Positions 36,001 to 44,195 of a stretch of DNA of 64,000 nt are shown here, one piece after another. The position numbers were made by a program, and so were the translations under genes. Location of the stretch: contig NZ_CP149822.1 of the NCBI RefSeq assembly GCF_038396755.1, positions 2,170,001-2,234,000 on the forward strand. The letters are read 5' to 3'. The notes below the pieces were generated by a model that was not told the DNA's origin, made no database searches, and saw only the letters and a program-made list of their open reading frames with translations. Each line of letters opens with the position of its first letter. Within the stretch, counting starts at the first letter, position 1. The DNA is from Chitinophaga pollutisoli. GTDB taxonomy: Bacteria; Bacteroidota; Bacteroidia; Chitinophagales; Chitinophagaceae.

Positions 36001-37539
36001 ATGACAGAAAAGATCCTGATCCTCGATTTCGGATCCCAGTATACGCAACTGATTGCACGTTGCATCCGGGAACTGAATACTTATTGTGAAATACAGCCAT
36101 GTAACAAGCCCATCGAATGGGAAGACAGTATTAAAGGCATTATTCTTTCCGGTTCACCTTTCTCCGTTAACGACCCGATGGCCCCGGTGGTAGACATCGC
36201 CGCCATGGCGGAGCGCGTTCCGGTACTCGGCGTTTGCTACGGCGCGCAGCTGATGGCCAAGGTTTTCGGCGGCGAAGTGGCCAAGAGCAGCACCCGTGAA
36301 TACGGCCGCGCTTTCCTGGAACACTCCGACAAGGAAGAGCCCCTCTTCTACGACGTAAACCTGAAAAGCCAGGTGTGGATGAGCCATGCGGACACGATCG
36401 TTCGCCTGCCCGAAGTTTTCACCCCCATCGCTCATACCGATAACATTCCCGTGGCGGCCTTCAAAAGCCTCACGCTCGCCAAAAACCCCATCCATGCCGT
36501 GCAGTTCCACCCCGAGGTAACGCACTCCATCGAAGGGAAACAAATCATCCGCAACTTCCTCGTTCATATCTGCGGCATGCACCAGGAGTGGACGCCCGCG
36601 GCGTTCGTCCAGGAGACCGTGGCCCGTATCAAGGAACAGGTGGGCGACAGCAAGGTGGTAATGGCCCTCAGCGGCGGGGTAGACTCCACCGTTGCGGCGG
36701 AACTGATCCATAAAGCCATCGGCCAGAACCTGTACTGCGTGTTCGTCGACAACGGCCTGCTGCGCAAAGATGAGTTCGAAACCGTGCTCGACTCGTATAA
36801 ACATATGGGTCTCAATGTGAAAGGCGTAAATGCAAAAGATCTTTTCTACGGGGAGCTGAAAGGCGTTTCCGATCCGGAAACCAAGCGCAAGATCATCGGC
36901 CGCCTCTTCATCGAGGTGTTCCAGCAGGAATCTAAAGAATTGAAAGACATTAAGTTCCTCGGCCAGGGTACCATTTACCCCGACGTGATCGAGTCCGTTT
37001 CCGTTAATGGCCCTTCGGCCACGATCAAATCGCACCACAACGTGGGCGGTTTGCCGGAAAAGATGAACATGGGACTGGTGGAACCGCTTCGCTTCCTCTT
37101 TAAAGATGAGGTTCGCCGCGTTGGCAAGGAGATCGGCATCAGCGACATCTTTTTGGCCCGCCACCCCTTCCCAGGCCCCGGCCTGGCGATCCGCATCCTC
37201 GGCGAGATCACCCCTGAAAAGGTGCACATGCTCCAGGAAGCAGATGCCATCTATATCGAACTGCTCCGCGAAATGGGCCTGTACAACCAGGTTTGGCAGG
37301 CGGGCACCATCCTCCTCCCCGTTCAGAGCGTGGGTGTGATGGGCGACGAACGTACCTACGAGTTCACCGTAGCGCTCCGCGCCGTAACGTCGACCGACGG
37401 GATGACGGCAGACTGGGCGCACCTCCCCTACGAGTTCCTCGCCAAGGTTTCGAACGACATTATCAATAAAGTAAAAGGTATCAACCGCGTGGTGTACGAC
37501 ATCAGCTCCAAACCGCCGGCAACGATAGAATGGGAATAA
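36001..37539 (+). CDS. guaA: GMP synthase (glutamine-hydrolysing)
   Basis: A 512-residue enzyme that converts XMP to GMP with glutamine and ATP. The N-terminal class I glutamine amidotransferase domain has Cys79 in GVCYGAQ and the His-x-Glu of [11 protein letters not shown]. The ATP pyrophosphatase domain begins with the PP-loop ALSGGVDST (about residue 221). The C-terminal dimerisation domain ends KPPATIEWE, the normal GuaA terminus. The start codon sits just behind a -7 box. A terminator-like hairpin separates it from the next gene on the same strand. Confidence 0.97.
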   Translation: MTEKILILDFGSQYTQLIARCIRELNTYCEIQPCNKPIEWEDSIKGIILSGSPFSVNDPMAPVVDIAAMAERVPVLGVCYGAQLMAKVFGGEVAKSSTREYGRAFLEHSDKEEPLFYDVNLKSQVWMSHADTIVRLPEVFTPIAHTDNIPVAAFKSLTLAKNPIHAVQFHPEVTHSIEGKQIIRNFLVHICGMHQEWTPAAFVQETVARIKEQVGDSKVVMALSGGVDSTVAAELIHKAIGQNLYCVFVDNGLLRKDEFETVLDSYKHMGLNVKGVNAKDLFYGELKGVSDPETKRKIIGRLFIEVFQQESKELKDIKFLGQGTIYPDVIESVSVNGPSATIKSHHNVGGLPEKMNMGLVEPLRFLFKDEVRRVGKEIGISDIFLARHPFPGPGLAIRILGEITPEKVHMLQEADAIYIELLREMGLYNQVWQAGTILLPVQSVGVMGDERTYEFTVALRAVTSTDGMTADWAHLPYEFLAKVSNDIINKVKGINRVVYDISSKPPATIEWE

Positions 37540-37561
37540 TATTCCCGCAATAATGAGCAGT

Positions 37562-37613
37562 TACGAATTACGGATGAACAATTTTATTCATTTGTAATTC
37601 GTATCTGTTTTTA
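37562..37613 (+). terminator. Hairpin after guaA
   Basis: TACGAATTAC (37562-37571) pairs with GTAATTCGTA (37594-37603); an inner ATGAA/TTCAT extends the stem. A loose T-run (GTTTTTA) follows. Probable terminator or mRNA 3' stabiliser. Confidence 0.65.
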
Positions 37614-37644
37614 TCCATGGAATGATTTTTGCAAATTTGGCCTC

Positions 37645-38970
37645 ATGAACCGAACGAATCTTTTGAGCAGGCTGATGGTCCCGATGACGCTCATGCTCCT
37701 GCTTTCTGCCTGCGGAATTTTCCGCCAGGCGCCTCAGAAAACGGACGGCCCTCCTCCTTCGCTGAGCAAGCCTGAAAAGGAAGAACCCAAAAAACCCGTT
37801 GAAGAGCAACCCGTTGCGCGGGTCCCCTTCAATGTTCCCGCATTTTCCCGAGATGTGAAAAAAGACGTGTACAACATCGCGCTCTTCGCGCCGCTTTACC
37901 TCGATTCCGTTTTCGCCACTTCCCTGGAGATCCCCGGCCGCACTATGCCCCGCTACGTACTCCCCGGCCTCGAATTCTACGAAGGCGCACAGCTCGCCCT
38001 CGATTCCCTGGCCCGCCTCGGCGCTAAATTCAATGTGCAGGTGTACGACAGCAAAGCCCGCCAGAACGACCCGGCCACGCTCATCCGCAACGGCCGCCTC
38101 AATAATACCGACCTCATCATCGGATCGGTGACGGCACCTGAAATCAAAGCCCTGAGCGATTTCGCGAAACAAAAAGAGATCAACTTCGTATCAGCCACCT
38201 ATCCCAACGACGGCGGCATCAACGGCAACCCCTTCTTCCTCATCACCAACAGCACCCTCCGCTCCCACGTGGAAGCCGTGCAAGATTACGTACAGAAAGG
38301 ATTCGCCAATAAAAACATCCTCGTCCTCCGCCGCAACACGCCCTTTGAAGCTGGGATCTACGGCCATATCAAGTCCGCATTCGAAAAGATGGATTACGAC
38401 AAGAAATCCCGTATCCGCGAAGTGATCTGGAGCGACGCGACCACTGAATCGCAGCTCTCCCAATACCTGCTCACCGACCGGCCCAACGTACTGATCGTGA
38501 CCGCGCTTGACGAAGCAGGCGCCAAAGGCATCCTCCGCAAACTGGCCACCCAGCGCGCCACTTACCCGATGCACATCTTCGGCATGCCCACCTGGGACGT
38601 GATGAAGTTCAAAGAACCCGAATTCGAAGGCATCACGCTGTATTATACCTCGCCTTACTACAACGACAAGTCTGACGTATACAGCAAATACCTGACGGAC
38701 GCTTTCCGCCATAAGTATAAATCCCGCCCATCGGACATGGCGTTCAAAGGATTCGAAGCAGTTTGGTATTTCGCGAATGCCATCACGCAAGATGGGCTGT
38801 ATTTCAACAAAGACCTCAACAAACCGGGCAATCGCGTCTTCACCACCTTCAATTACCAACCGGTGTATTTGCAGGAAAACGCTGAAACGCCCGATTACTT
38901 CGAGAACAAAAACATATATATCATTCAGAAAGGCGATAGCGCGGACTTCAAGATGAACGCTATTAATTAA
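37645..38970 (+). CDS. Periplasmic-binding-protein-like (type 1) lipoprotein
   Basis: A 441-residue lipoprotein; the lipobox is LLLSAC with Cys about residue 23, followed by a Pro/Lys/Glu-rich linker (about 28-58). The main domain has the type 1 periplasmic-binding (LivJ-like) fold: VYNIALFAPLYLDS, GLEFYEGAQLALDSLARLG, LIIGSVTAPEIKALSDFA, then NPFFLITNSTLRSHVEAV. Such proteins in Bacteroidota often lie next to guaA and are not accompanied by permease genes; none is seen here. It may bind a small ligand at the inner face of the outer membrane, but the ligand is unknown. GATTTTTG 13 bases upstream is one mismatch from a -7 box. Confidence 0.75.
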   Translation: MNRTNLLSRLMVPMTLMLLLSACGIFRQAPQKTDGPPPSLSKPEKEEPKKPVEEQPVARVPFNVPAFSRDVKKDVYNIALFAPLYLDSVFATSLEIPGRTMPRYVLPGLEFYEGAQLALDSLARLGAKFNVQVYDSKARQNDPATLIRNGRLNNTDLIIGSVTAPEIKALSDFAKQKEINFVSATYPNDGGINGNPFFLITNSTLRSHVEAVQDYVQKGFANKNILVLRRNTPFEAGIYGHIKSAFEKMDYDKKSRIREVIWSDATTESQLSQYLLTDRPNVLIVTALDEAGAKGILRKLATQRATYPMHIFGMPTWDVMKFKEPEFEGITLYYTSPYYNDKSDVYSKYLTDAFRHKYKSRPSDMAFKGFEAVWYFANAITQDGLYFNKDLNKPGNRVFTTFNYQPVYLQENAETPDYFENKNIYIIQKGDSADFKMNAIN

Positions 38971-38990
38971 CTGAAAGACAATTTTTTATA

Positions 38991-39019
38991 AAAAAGGCCG
39001 GCACTCCCGGTCTTTTTTT
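38991..39019 (+). terminator. Terminator after the binding-protein lipoprotein
   Basis: AGGCCGG / CCGGTCT stem (one G-T) with a five-base loop, extended by flanking A/T pairing and followed by seven T. Confidence 0.8.
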
Positions 39020-39061
39020 GTGCCCGCCGCAGCCAACCCGGCGGACCGGTTTTTGTTGTAG

Positions 39062-40087
39062 ATGGAAGTATCCATGCAGCAACCCGTACTTACATTTACC
39101 GAAGGCGGTATTTATTGTCCGGCGGGCGGTTTTTACATCGACCCCTGGAAGCCGGCCGACCGCGCCGTGATTACCCACGCCCATTCCGACCATGCCCGTT
39201 GGGGCAGCCGGCATTACCTCTGCACGAGGGATTCCGTGCCGCTGCTGCAATTGCGGTTAGGGAAGGAAATTTCCGTGCAGGGCGCGGGTTGGGGGGAGAC
39301 GGTGAAGATCGGCGGTGCGGAGTTATCGTTTCATCCCGCGGGGCACATGATCGGGTCGGCGCAGGTGAAGGTGACGGTGGGCGGGCAAACCTGGGTGGCC
39401 AGCGGCGATTACAAAACGGAAAACGATGGTATTTCCGGCGCTTTCGAGCCTTTGCGCTGCCATACTTTCATCACGGAAAGCACTTTCGGGCTTCCGATCT
39501 ATCGCTGGCGGCCGCAAACGGCCATTTTCAACGATATCGAAGCCTGGATGCGGGAAAACGAAGCGGCGGGGAAGCAAAGTATCCTCGTTGCGTACAGCCT
39601 GGGGAAGGCGCAACGGCTGCTTTACAACCTGGCGCATACGGGAAAGCGGTTCTTCGTCCACGGTGCGATCTACAATGCGCATGAAGTGTTGCTGGGGGCG
39701 GGATGGCCCCTCCCGCCAGTGGAGCTTATCACTCCGGATACGCCTAAAAACGACATGAAAAACCATCTCATTATTTCTCCGCCATCAGCGTCCGATTCCG
39801 CCTGGATGAAAAAATTCGCACCCTACTCACTGGGCGTTTGCAGCGGCTGGATGCAGGTCCGCGGGAATACACGAAGAATGAATGCGGACGCGGGCTTCGC
39901 CATTTCGGACCATGCCGACTGGACGGGATTGCTGCAAACCATCCGCGCGACCGGCGCCGAAAAAGTTTTTGCAACGCACGGTTTCACCAGCGTGCTGGCG
40001 CGGTACCTGGAAGAAAACGACATCCCCGCCGAAGTGGTGCGCACGGCTTACGGCGGCGAGGAGGAAACCACTGAAACCAACGCCTGA
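39062..40087 (+). CDS. Ligase-associated DNA exonuclease (metallo-beta-lactamase fold)
   Basis: A 341-residue nuclease. The metal site H39-x-H41-x-D43-H44 is in THAHSDHARWG; further ligands are in FHPAGHMIGSAQ and SGDYKTEND, and the beta-CASP-like region follows (TFITESTFGLPIYRW). This matches the ligase-associated exonuclease family found with ATP-dependent ligase, Lhr-like helicase and PdeM in many bacteria. Its stop overlaps the ligase start by one base (TGATG), so the two are translationally coupled. Likely role: processing DNA ends before ligation in repair. Met5 is an alternative start. Confidence 0.9.
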   Translation: MEVSMQQPVLTFTEGGIYCPAGGFYIDPWKPADRAVITHAHSDHARWGSRHYLCTRDSVPLLQLRLGKEISVQGAGWGETVKIGGAELSFHPAGHMIGSAQVKVTVGGQTWVASGDYKTENDGISGAFEPLRCHTFITESTFGLPIYRWRPQTAIFNDIEAWMRENEAAGKQSILVAYSLGKAQRLLYNLAHTGKRFFVHGAIYNAHEVLLGAGWPLPPVELITPDTPKNDMKNHLIISPPSASDSAWMKKFAPYSLGVCSGWMQVRGNTRRMNADAGFAISDHADWTGLLQTIRATGAEKVFATHGFTSVLARYLEENDIPAEVVRTAYGGEEETTETNA

Positions 40088-41685
40088 TGCATCAATTCTC
40101 GCAGCTTATATCAGACCTTTCGCACAGCACCAAGACCAACGAAAAGCTGGAGCTGCTCAGCCGCTATTTCTCCACGGCCGACGAGCGCGACAAAGCCTGG
40201 GTACTGGCCCTGTTCACCGGGCGGCGGCCCCGGCGCGCGGTGAACTCCGCGCAGATGCGGCTATGGTGCCGGGAGGTGACAGGGTTGCCGGAATGGCTGT
40301 TTAACGAGTGTTACCATACTGTGGGTGATTTGGGCGAAACCATCGCGTTGCTGTTACCGCCGCCGGAACAGCGCGACGCGGGGAAACCGCTGCATTATTG
40401 GATGGAGGCGCTCATCGCGCTGGAAAAGGCGCCGGAAGCGGAGAAATCGGCTTTTATACGCAGTGCCTGGGAGCAATTGCAGCCGGGCGAGCGGTTTGTA
40501 TTCAACAAGCTGATCACGGGCGGGTTCAGGATCGGCGTGTCCCAGGGCACGATCGTCAATGCCATTGCGAAGGCTTTTTCGATGGAAAGCGCCGTGGTGA
40601 GCCATATGATCAGCGGCACCTGGAACCCGCGGGAAACCACGCTGCCGCAGCTGCTCCATAATCATCACAGCAATCCGGATGATTCACGGCCGTACCCATT
40701 CTTTTTGGCGCATGCGCTGGAAGGAGGGCCCGCAGTGCTGGGAGCGCCGGAAAATTGGCAGGCGGAATGGAAATGGGACGGCATCCGGGGGCAGCTGATC
40801 CGGCGGAATGGACAGGTTTTTCTTTGGTCGAGGGGCGAGGAGCTGATCACGGAGAAATTCCCGGAAATCGCTTCCCTGCTCGCTAAACTGCCCGACGGCA
40901 CGGTGATCGACGGAGAAATCCTCGCCTGGGACGAAGCCCTTCGCCGGCCATTGCCGTTTCAAAACCTGCAAACCCGCATCGGCCGGAAAAATCTCACTAA
41001 AAAACAACTGCAGGAATCGCCGGTGGTGCTGCTGGCGTATGACCTGATGGAATGGCTGGGGCAGGATATCCGCCCCTCCCCGCTCCGCGAGCGCCGGCAA
41101 TTGCTGGAAAGCCTCGTGGCAGAGGTTGACCAACCGGCACTGAAGCTTTCTCCCGTCATCGCGTTCAGCGATTGGGAAACATTGGCGGCGCTGCGCGAAC
41201 AAAGCCGCGACAACAACAGCGAAGGCATTATGTTGAAAAATGCGGCATCCGCCTACCAAGTGGGCCGCCGGCGAGGGGATTGGTGGAAATGGAAGATCGA
41301 TCCGTTTACGGTGGATGCGGTGATGGTGTATGCGCAAAAAGGACATGGACGGCGATCCAATCTATATACAGACTACACATTCGCGGTGCGCAACGGCGAT
41401 CAGCTGGTTCCCTTTGCCAAGGCGTATTCCGGCCTCACCGATGCGGAGATCGCCGAGGTGGATAACTGGGTAAAAAGACATTCCGTGGAGAAGTTCGGGC
41501 CTGTGCGCACGGTGACGCCAGAACTGGTATTCGAGATCGCGTTCGAAGGCATTGCGGCGAGCAACCGGCACAAATCAGGCATCGCGCTCCGCTTCCCCCG
41601 CATCCACCGCTGGCGGAAAGACAAACCCGTTTCCGAGATCAATACACTTGACGACCTCAAACAGCTGTTGGCGCAACAATCCTGA
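40087..41685 (+). CDS. ATP-dependent DNA ligase (repair-type, ligase-associated cluster)
   Basis: A 532-residue ligase. An N-terminal helical DNA-binding domain (about 1-200) precedes the adenylation domain, whose nucleophile is K229 in the motif K-W-D-G-I-R. Motif III is VIDGEILAWD and motif V is WWKWKIDPFTVDAVMVYAQKG; the OB-fold domain closes the protein (TPELVFEIAFEGIAASNRHKSGIALRFPRI). It uses ATP rather than NAD, so it is not the replicative LigA. It is coupled to the exonuclease gene upstream. The helicase and PdeM partners lie 2.5 kb downstream beyond two transporter genes. Confidence 0.93.
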   Translation: MHQFSQLISDLSHSTKTNEKLELLSRYFSTADERDKAWVLALFTGRRPRRAVNSAQMRLWCREVTGLPEWLFNECYHTVGDLGETIALLLPPPEQRDAGKPLHYWMEALIALEKAPEAEKSAFIRSAWEQLQPGERFVFNKLITGGFRIGVSQGTIVNAIAKAFSMESAVVSHMISGTWNPRETTLPQLLHNHHSNPDDSRPYPFFLAHALEGGPAVLGAPENWQAEWKWDGIRGQLIRRNGQVFLWSRGEELITEKFPEIASLLAKLPDGTVIDGEILAWDEALRRPLPFQNLQTRIGRKNLTKKQLQESPVVLLAYDLMEWLGQDIRPSPLRERRQLLESLVAEVDQPALKLSPVIAFSDWETLAALREQSRDNNSEGIMLKNAASAYQVGRRRGDWWKWKIDPFTVDAVMVYAQKGHGRRSNLYTDYTFAVRNGDQLVPFAKAYSGLTDAEIAEVDNWVKRHSVEKFGPVRTVTPELVFEIAFEGIAASNRHKSGIALRFPRIHRWRKDKPVSEINTLDDLKQLLAQQS

Positions 41686-41935
41686 CCCTTTCCTTTACCC
41701 TTTTAGTCTACAGAATATGTGTTGAAGTCATGTACTACCTTTGGTTTGCGGGAGCTTGAACCTGCCGCCAAAACATCCCTGAACCGTAGTAAAAACGGAA
41801 GGAGAAAGAACCAATCATTCGATGACCACAAATTTGAATATGCAATTGTACCAACCATTGCCGGATTATTGGCTTTCCACCGTTTGCGGGACGGATAGGA
41901 GTTTCTATTCACACGTGATAAATATTTAAGAACAG
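41686..41935. other. Gap after the ligase gene with an unassigned open stretch
   Basis: 250 bases that are more AT-rich than the neighbours. An open plus-strand stretch without ATG runs 41707-41898 (63 codons, ending FEYAIVPTIAGLLAFHRLRDG then stop); it may be a remnant of a lost gene, but I do not recognise it. TACCTTTG at 41736-41743 is a perfect -7 match about 190 bases before the TauE start. Confidence 0.35.
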
Positions 41936-42751
41936 ATGGACCTGCAGGCCGCATTGTTGCTCGTATTAATCGGATTTGGAATCGGAACCTTCGGCACCTT
42001 GATCGGGGCCGGCGGCGGCTTTATTTTGATGCCTTTGCTGTTGCTCATGTACCCGGACATGGCGCCTGACGTGCTCACGAGCATTTCGCTGGCCGTTGTT
42101 TGCCTGAACGCCACTTCCGGATCTGTGGCCTACGCCCGTAAAAAGCGGATCGATTACCGGTCGGCCGCCATCTTCGCCGTGGCTACTTTGCCCGGCGCGA
42201 TTCTCGGCGCCATGGCCACCAGCGTCATCTCCCGGCACACTTTCAACCTGATTCTTGGGGGTTTGCTCATCGTAATCGCCGTATTCCTCTTCCTGAAACC
42301 CGGGCAGGGCGCCTATGCCAAAGGAACCCTCAAAGGCAAATGCGTTGACCGCGACCTTACGGAGCGCAGCGGGGAACAGCATCAGTACCGTTTCAACATC
42401 TGGTACGGCATCCTCATCAGCTTCGCCGTAGGCTTCATCAGCAGCCTGCTCGGCATTGGCGGCGGCATTATACACGTGCCCGCGCTGATCAGCGTGCTCA
42501 ACTTCCCGATCCACATCGCCACAGCCACGAGCCATTTCATTCTCGCGATCATGTCGCTGGCGGGTACCGTAGTGCACATGATCCAGGGGAGCTTCTGGGA
42601 AGGCTGGCAAACTGCCCTCGCCATCGGCATCGGCGTGGTAGCGGGCGCCCAACTGGGCGCGGGGCTTTCCAGCAAAGTAAAACCCAAAGGCATCATGATC
42701 GCCCTGGCCGGCGCATTGCTCATCGTAGGCGTACGGCTGCTTTTTACCTGA
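41936..42751 (+). CDS. TauE/SafE (DUF81) family membrane exporter
   Basis: A 271-residue membrane protein with about eight hydrophobic helices and the two TauE/SafE signature glycine-rich segments (IGTFGTLIGAGGGFILMPLLL near residue 15 and ISSLLGIGGGIIHVPALI near 170). The family exports sulfite, sulfoacetate or similar organosulfur anions; the real substrate is unknown here. It lies within the otherwise linked DNA-repair gene set, in the same direction as the ligase but 250 bases away, and ends at a bidirectional terminator. Confidence 0.88.
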   Translation: MDLQAALLLVLIGFGIGTFGTLIGAGGGFILMPLLLLMYPDMAPDVLTSISLAVVCLNATSGSVAYARKKRIDYRSAAIFAVATLPGAILGAMATSVISRHTFNLILGGLLIVIAVFLFLKPGQGAYAKGTLKGKCVDRDLTERSGEQHQYRFNIWYGILISFAVGFISSLLGIGGGIIHVPALISVLNFPIHIATATSHFILAIMSLAGTVVHMIQGSFWEGWQTALAIGIGVVAGAQLGAGLSSKVKPKGIMIALAGALLIVGVRLLFT

Positions 42752-42774
42752 TTTCACCTCAACGGATAATACGC

Positions 42775-42805
42775 AAAAAGCCGGTTGATGATCAACCGGC
42801 TTTTT
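42775..42805. terminator. Bidirectional terminator between tauE-like and NCS2 genes
   Basis: A perfect 14-base inverted repeat (AAAAAGCCGGTTGA and complement) with a three-base loop, giving a T-run on both strands between convergent genes. Confidence 0.92.
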
Positions 42806-42828
42806 ATTTCCATGCAGTTTTCGACATA

Positions 42829-44148
42829 TCACTGCAACATAAAACTCAACACGAACAGTACCGACAGCACGTACATGACCGGGCTGATCTCGCGGTATTT
42901 CCCGGTAAAAACTTTCAGCAGTACGTAAGACAGCATCCCGAAAACGATCCCCTCGGCGATGCTGTAGGTATAGGGCATCATGACGATCGCCAGGAAGGCG
43001 GGGATCGCCTCCGTCACATCATCAAAGTTGATCTTCACCACCGCTCCCATCATCAGCATCCCCACAATAATGAGTGCGGGCGCTGTTGCCGCGACGGGGA
43101 TCATAGCGAAAAGCGGGGCGAAGAACAACGCCAGCAGGAACATCACCGCCACCGTTACTGCCGTTAACCCGGTCCTCCCGCCAGAAGCGATGCCGCTCGC
43201 GCTTTCCACATAAGCCGTTACCACGCTGGTGCCCAGCAGCGCCCCGGCCGTTGTGCCCACCGCATCCGCGAACAAGGCTTGCTTGGCCCGGGGAATGCGG
43301 CCCTGCGCGTCGAGCAGGCCGGCTTTATTGCATAAGCCGATGAGCGTGCCTACCGTATCGAACAAATTGACCATCAGCAACGTAAACAGGATCACGACCA
43401 TATCCATCGTAAAAATCTTATCGAACTCCAGCTGAAAAGCAATGGGTGAAATACTCGGCGGCAGGCTTACAATGCCGTGGTCGGGCCATATGGTAAGGCC
43501 TAACGGAATGCCAGCCAGCGTAGCGAAGAGGATCCCCAGCAGAAGCGCCGCATTCACTTTTTTGTACATCAATACGGCGCTGACAATGAGGCCCACCAAT
43601 GCAATGAGCGGTCCTGCGCTGGTGATCTGCCCGATTTTGAGGATCACACCGTCGAGCTTACCGTCGCCCACATGCCGCATACCCGTTTCGATGATCCCCG
43701 CGTTGGCCATGCCTATCAGCGCGATGAGGAGGCCGATGCCGACGGAAATGGCGTGTTTGAGGTTTTCAGGGATGGAATGAATGATCGCTTCGCGGATATG
43801 AAAGAGGGAAAGAAAGATGAAGATGATCCCTTCCAGGAAAACAGCCGTAAGCGCAAACTGCCAGCTGTAACCCATACCGAGCACGATGGTATAGGCGAAA
43901 AAGGCGTTGAGGCCCATGCCCGGAGCGAGGCCCACGGGGAGTTTCGCGTAGAGCCCCATCACCAGGGTGCCGATGGCGGCGGCCAGGGCGGTAGCCGTGA
44001 TCAGGGCGTTGAAATCCATACCCGTTTTGGAAAGAATCATGGGGTTGACCGCCAGGATATACGCCATGGTCGAAAAAGTGGTAAGTCCCGCCAGCAGCTC
44101 CTGCTTTACGGTGGTACCGTTCTCGTGTAAACGAAAGAAATCGCGCAT
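42829..44148 (-). CDS. NCS2 (AzgA-like) purine permease
   Basis: A 439-residue nucleobase transporter, counted from the ATG at 44148 (MRDFFRLHENGTTVKQELLAGLTTF, the typical AzgA-type N-terminus); the frame is open further upstream but that part runs into the divergent helicase gene. About 12-14 membrane helices, with TMAYILAVNP near the start, LAPGMGLNAFFAYT and VGTTAGALLGTSVVTAYVESASGIASGGRTGLTA, the NCS2 transport motif. Probable substrates are adenine, guanine or hypoxanthine. It has its own promoter 4 bases before the start codon. Confidence 0.9.
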   Translation of the reverse strand: MRDFFRLHENGTTVKQELLAGLTTFSTMAYILAVNPMILSKTGMDFNALITATALAAAIGTLVMGLYAKLPVGLAPGMGLNAFFAYTIVLGMGYSWQFALTAVFLEGIIFIFLSLFHIREAIIHSIPENLKHAISVGIGLLIALIGMANAGIIETGMRHVGDGKLDGVILKIGQITSAGPLIALVGLIVSAVLMYKKVNAALLLGILFATLAGIPLGLTIWPDHGIVSLPPSISPIAFQLEFDKIFTMDMVVILFTLLMVNLFDTVGTLIGLCNKAGLLDAQGRIPRAKQALFADAVGTTAGALLGTSVVTAYVESASGIASGGRTGLTAVTVAVMFLLALFFAPLFAMIPVAATAPALIIVGMLMMGAVVKINFDDVTEAIPAFLAIVMMPYTYSIAEGIVFGMLSYVLLKVFTGKYREISPVMYVLSVLFVLSFMLQ

Positions 44149-44152
44149 ATGA

Positions 44153-44160
44153 CAAAGGTA
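44153..44160 (-). promoter_or_regulatory. -7 box of the NCS2 permease gene, leaderless arrangement
   Basis: Minus-strand TACCTTTG matches TAnnTTTG, only 4 bases before the ATG at 44148. The mRNA should begin at or next to the start codon. This also supports the 44148 start. Confidence 0.7.
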
Positions 44161-44195
44161 GGCCATGCTGGAATTTTTCCTAATTTCATTGTCTG

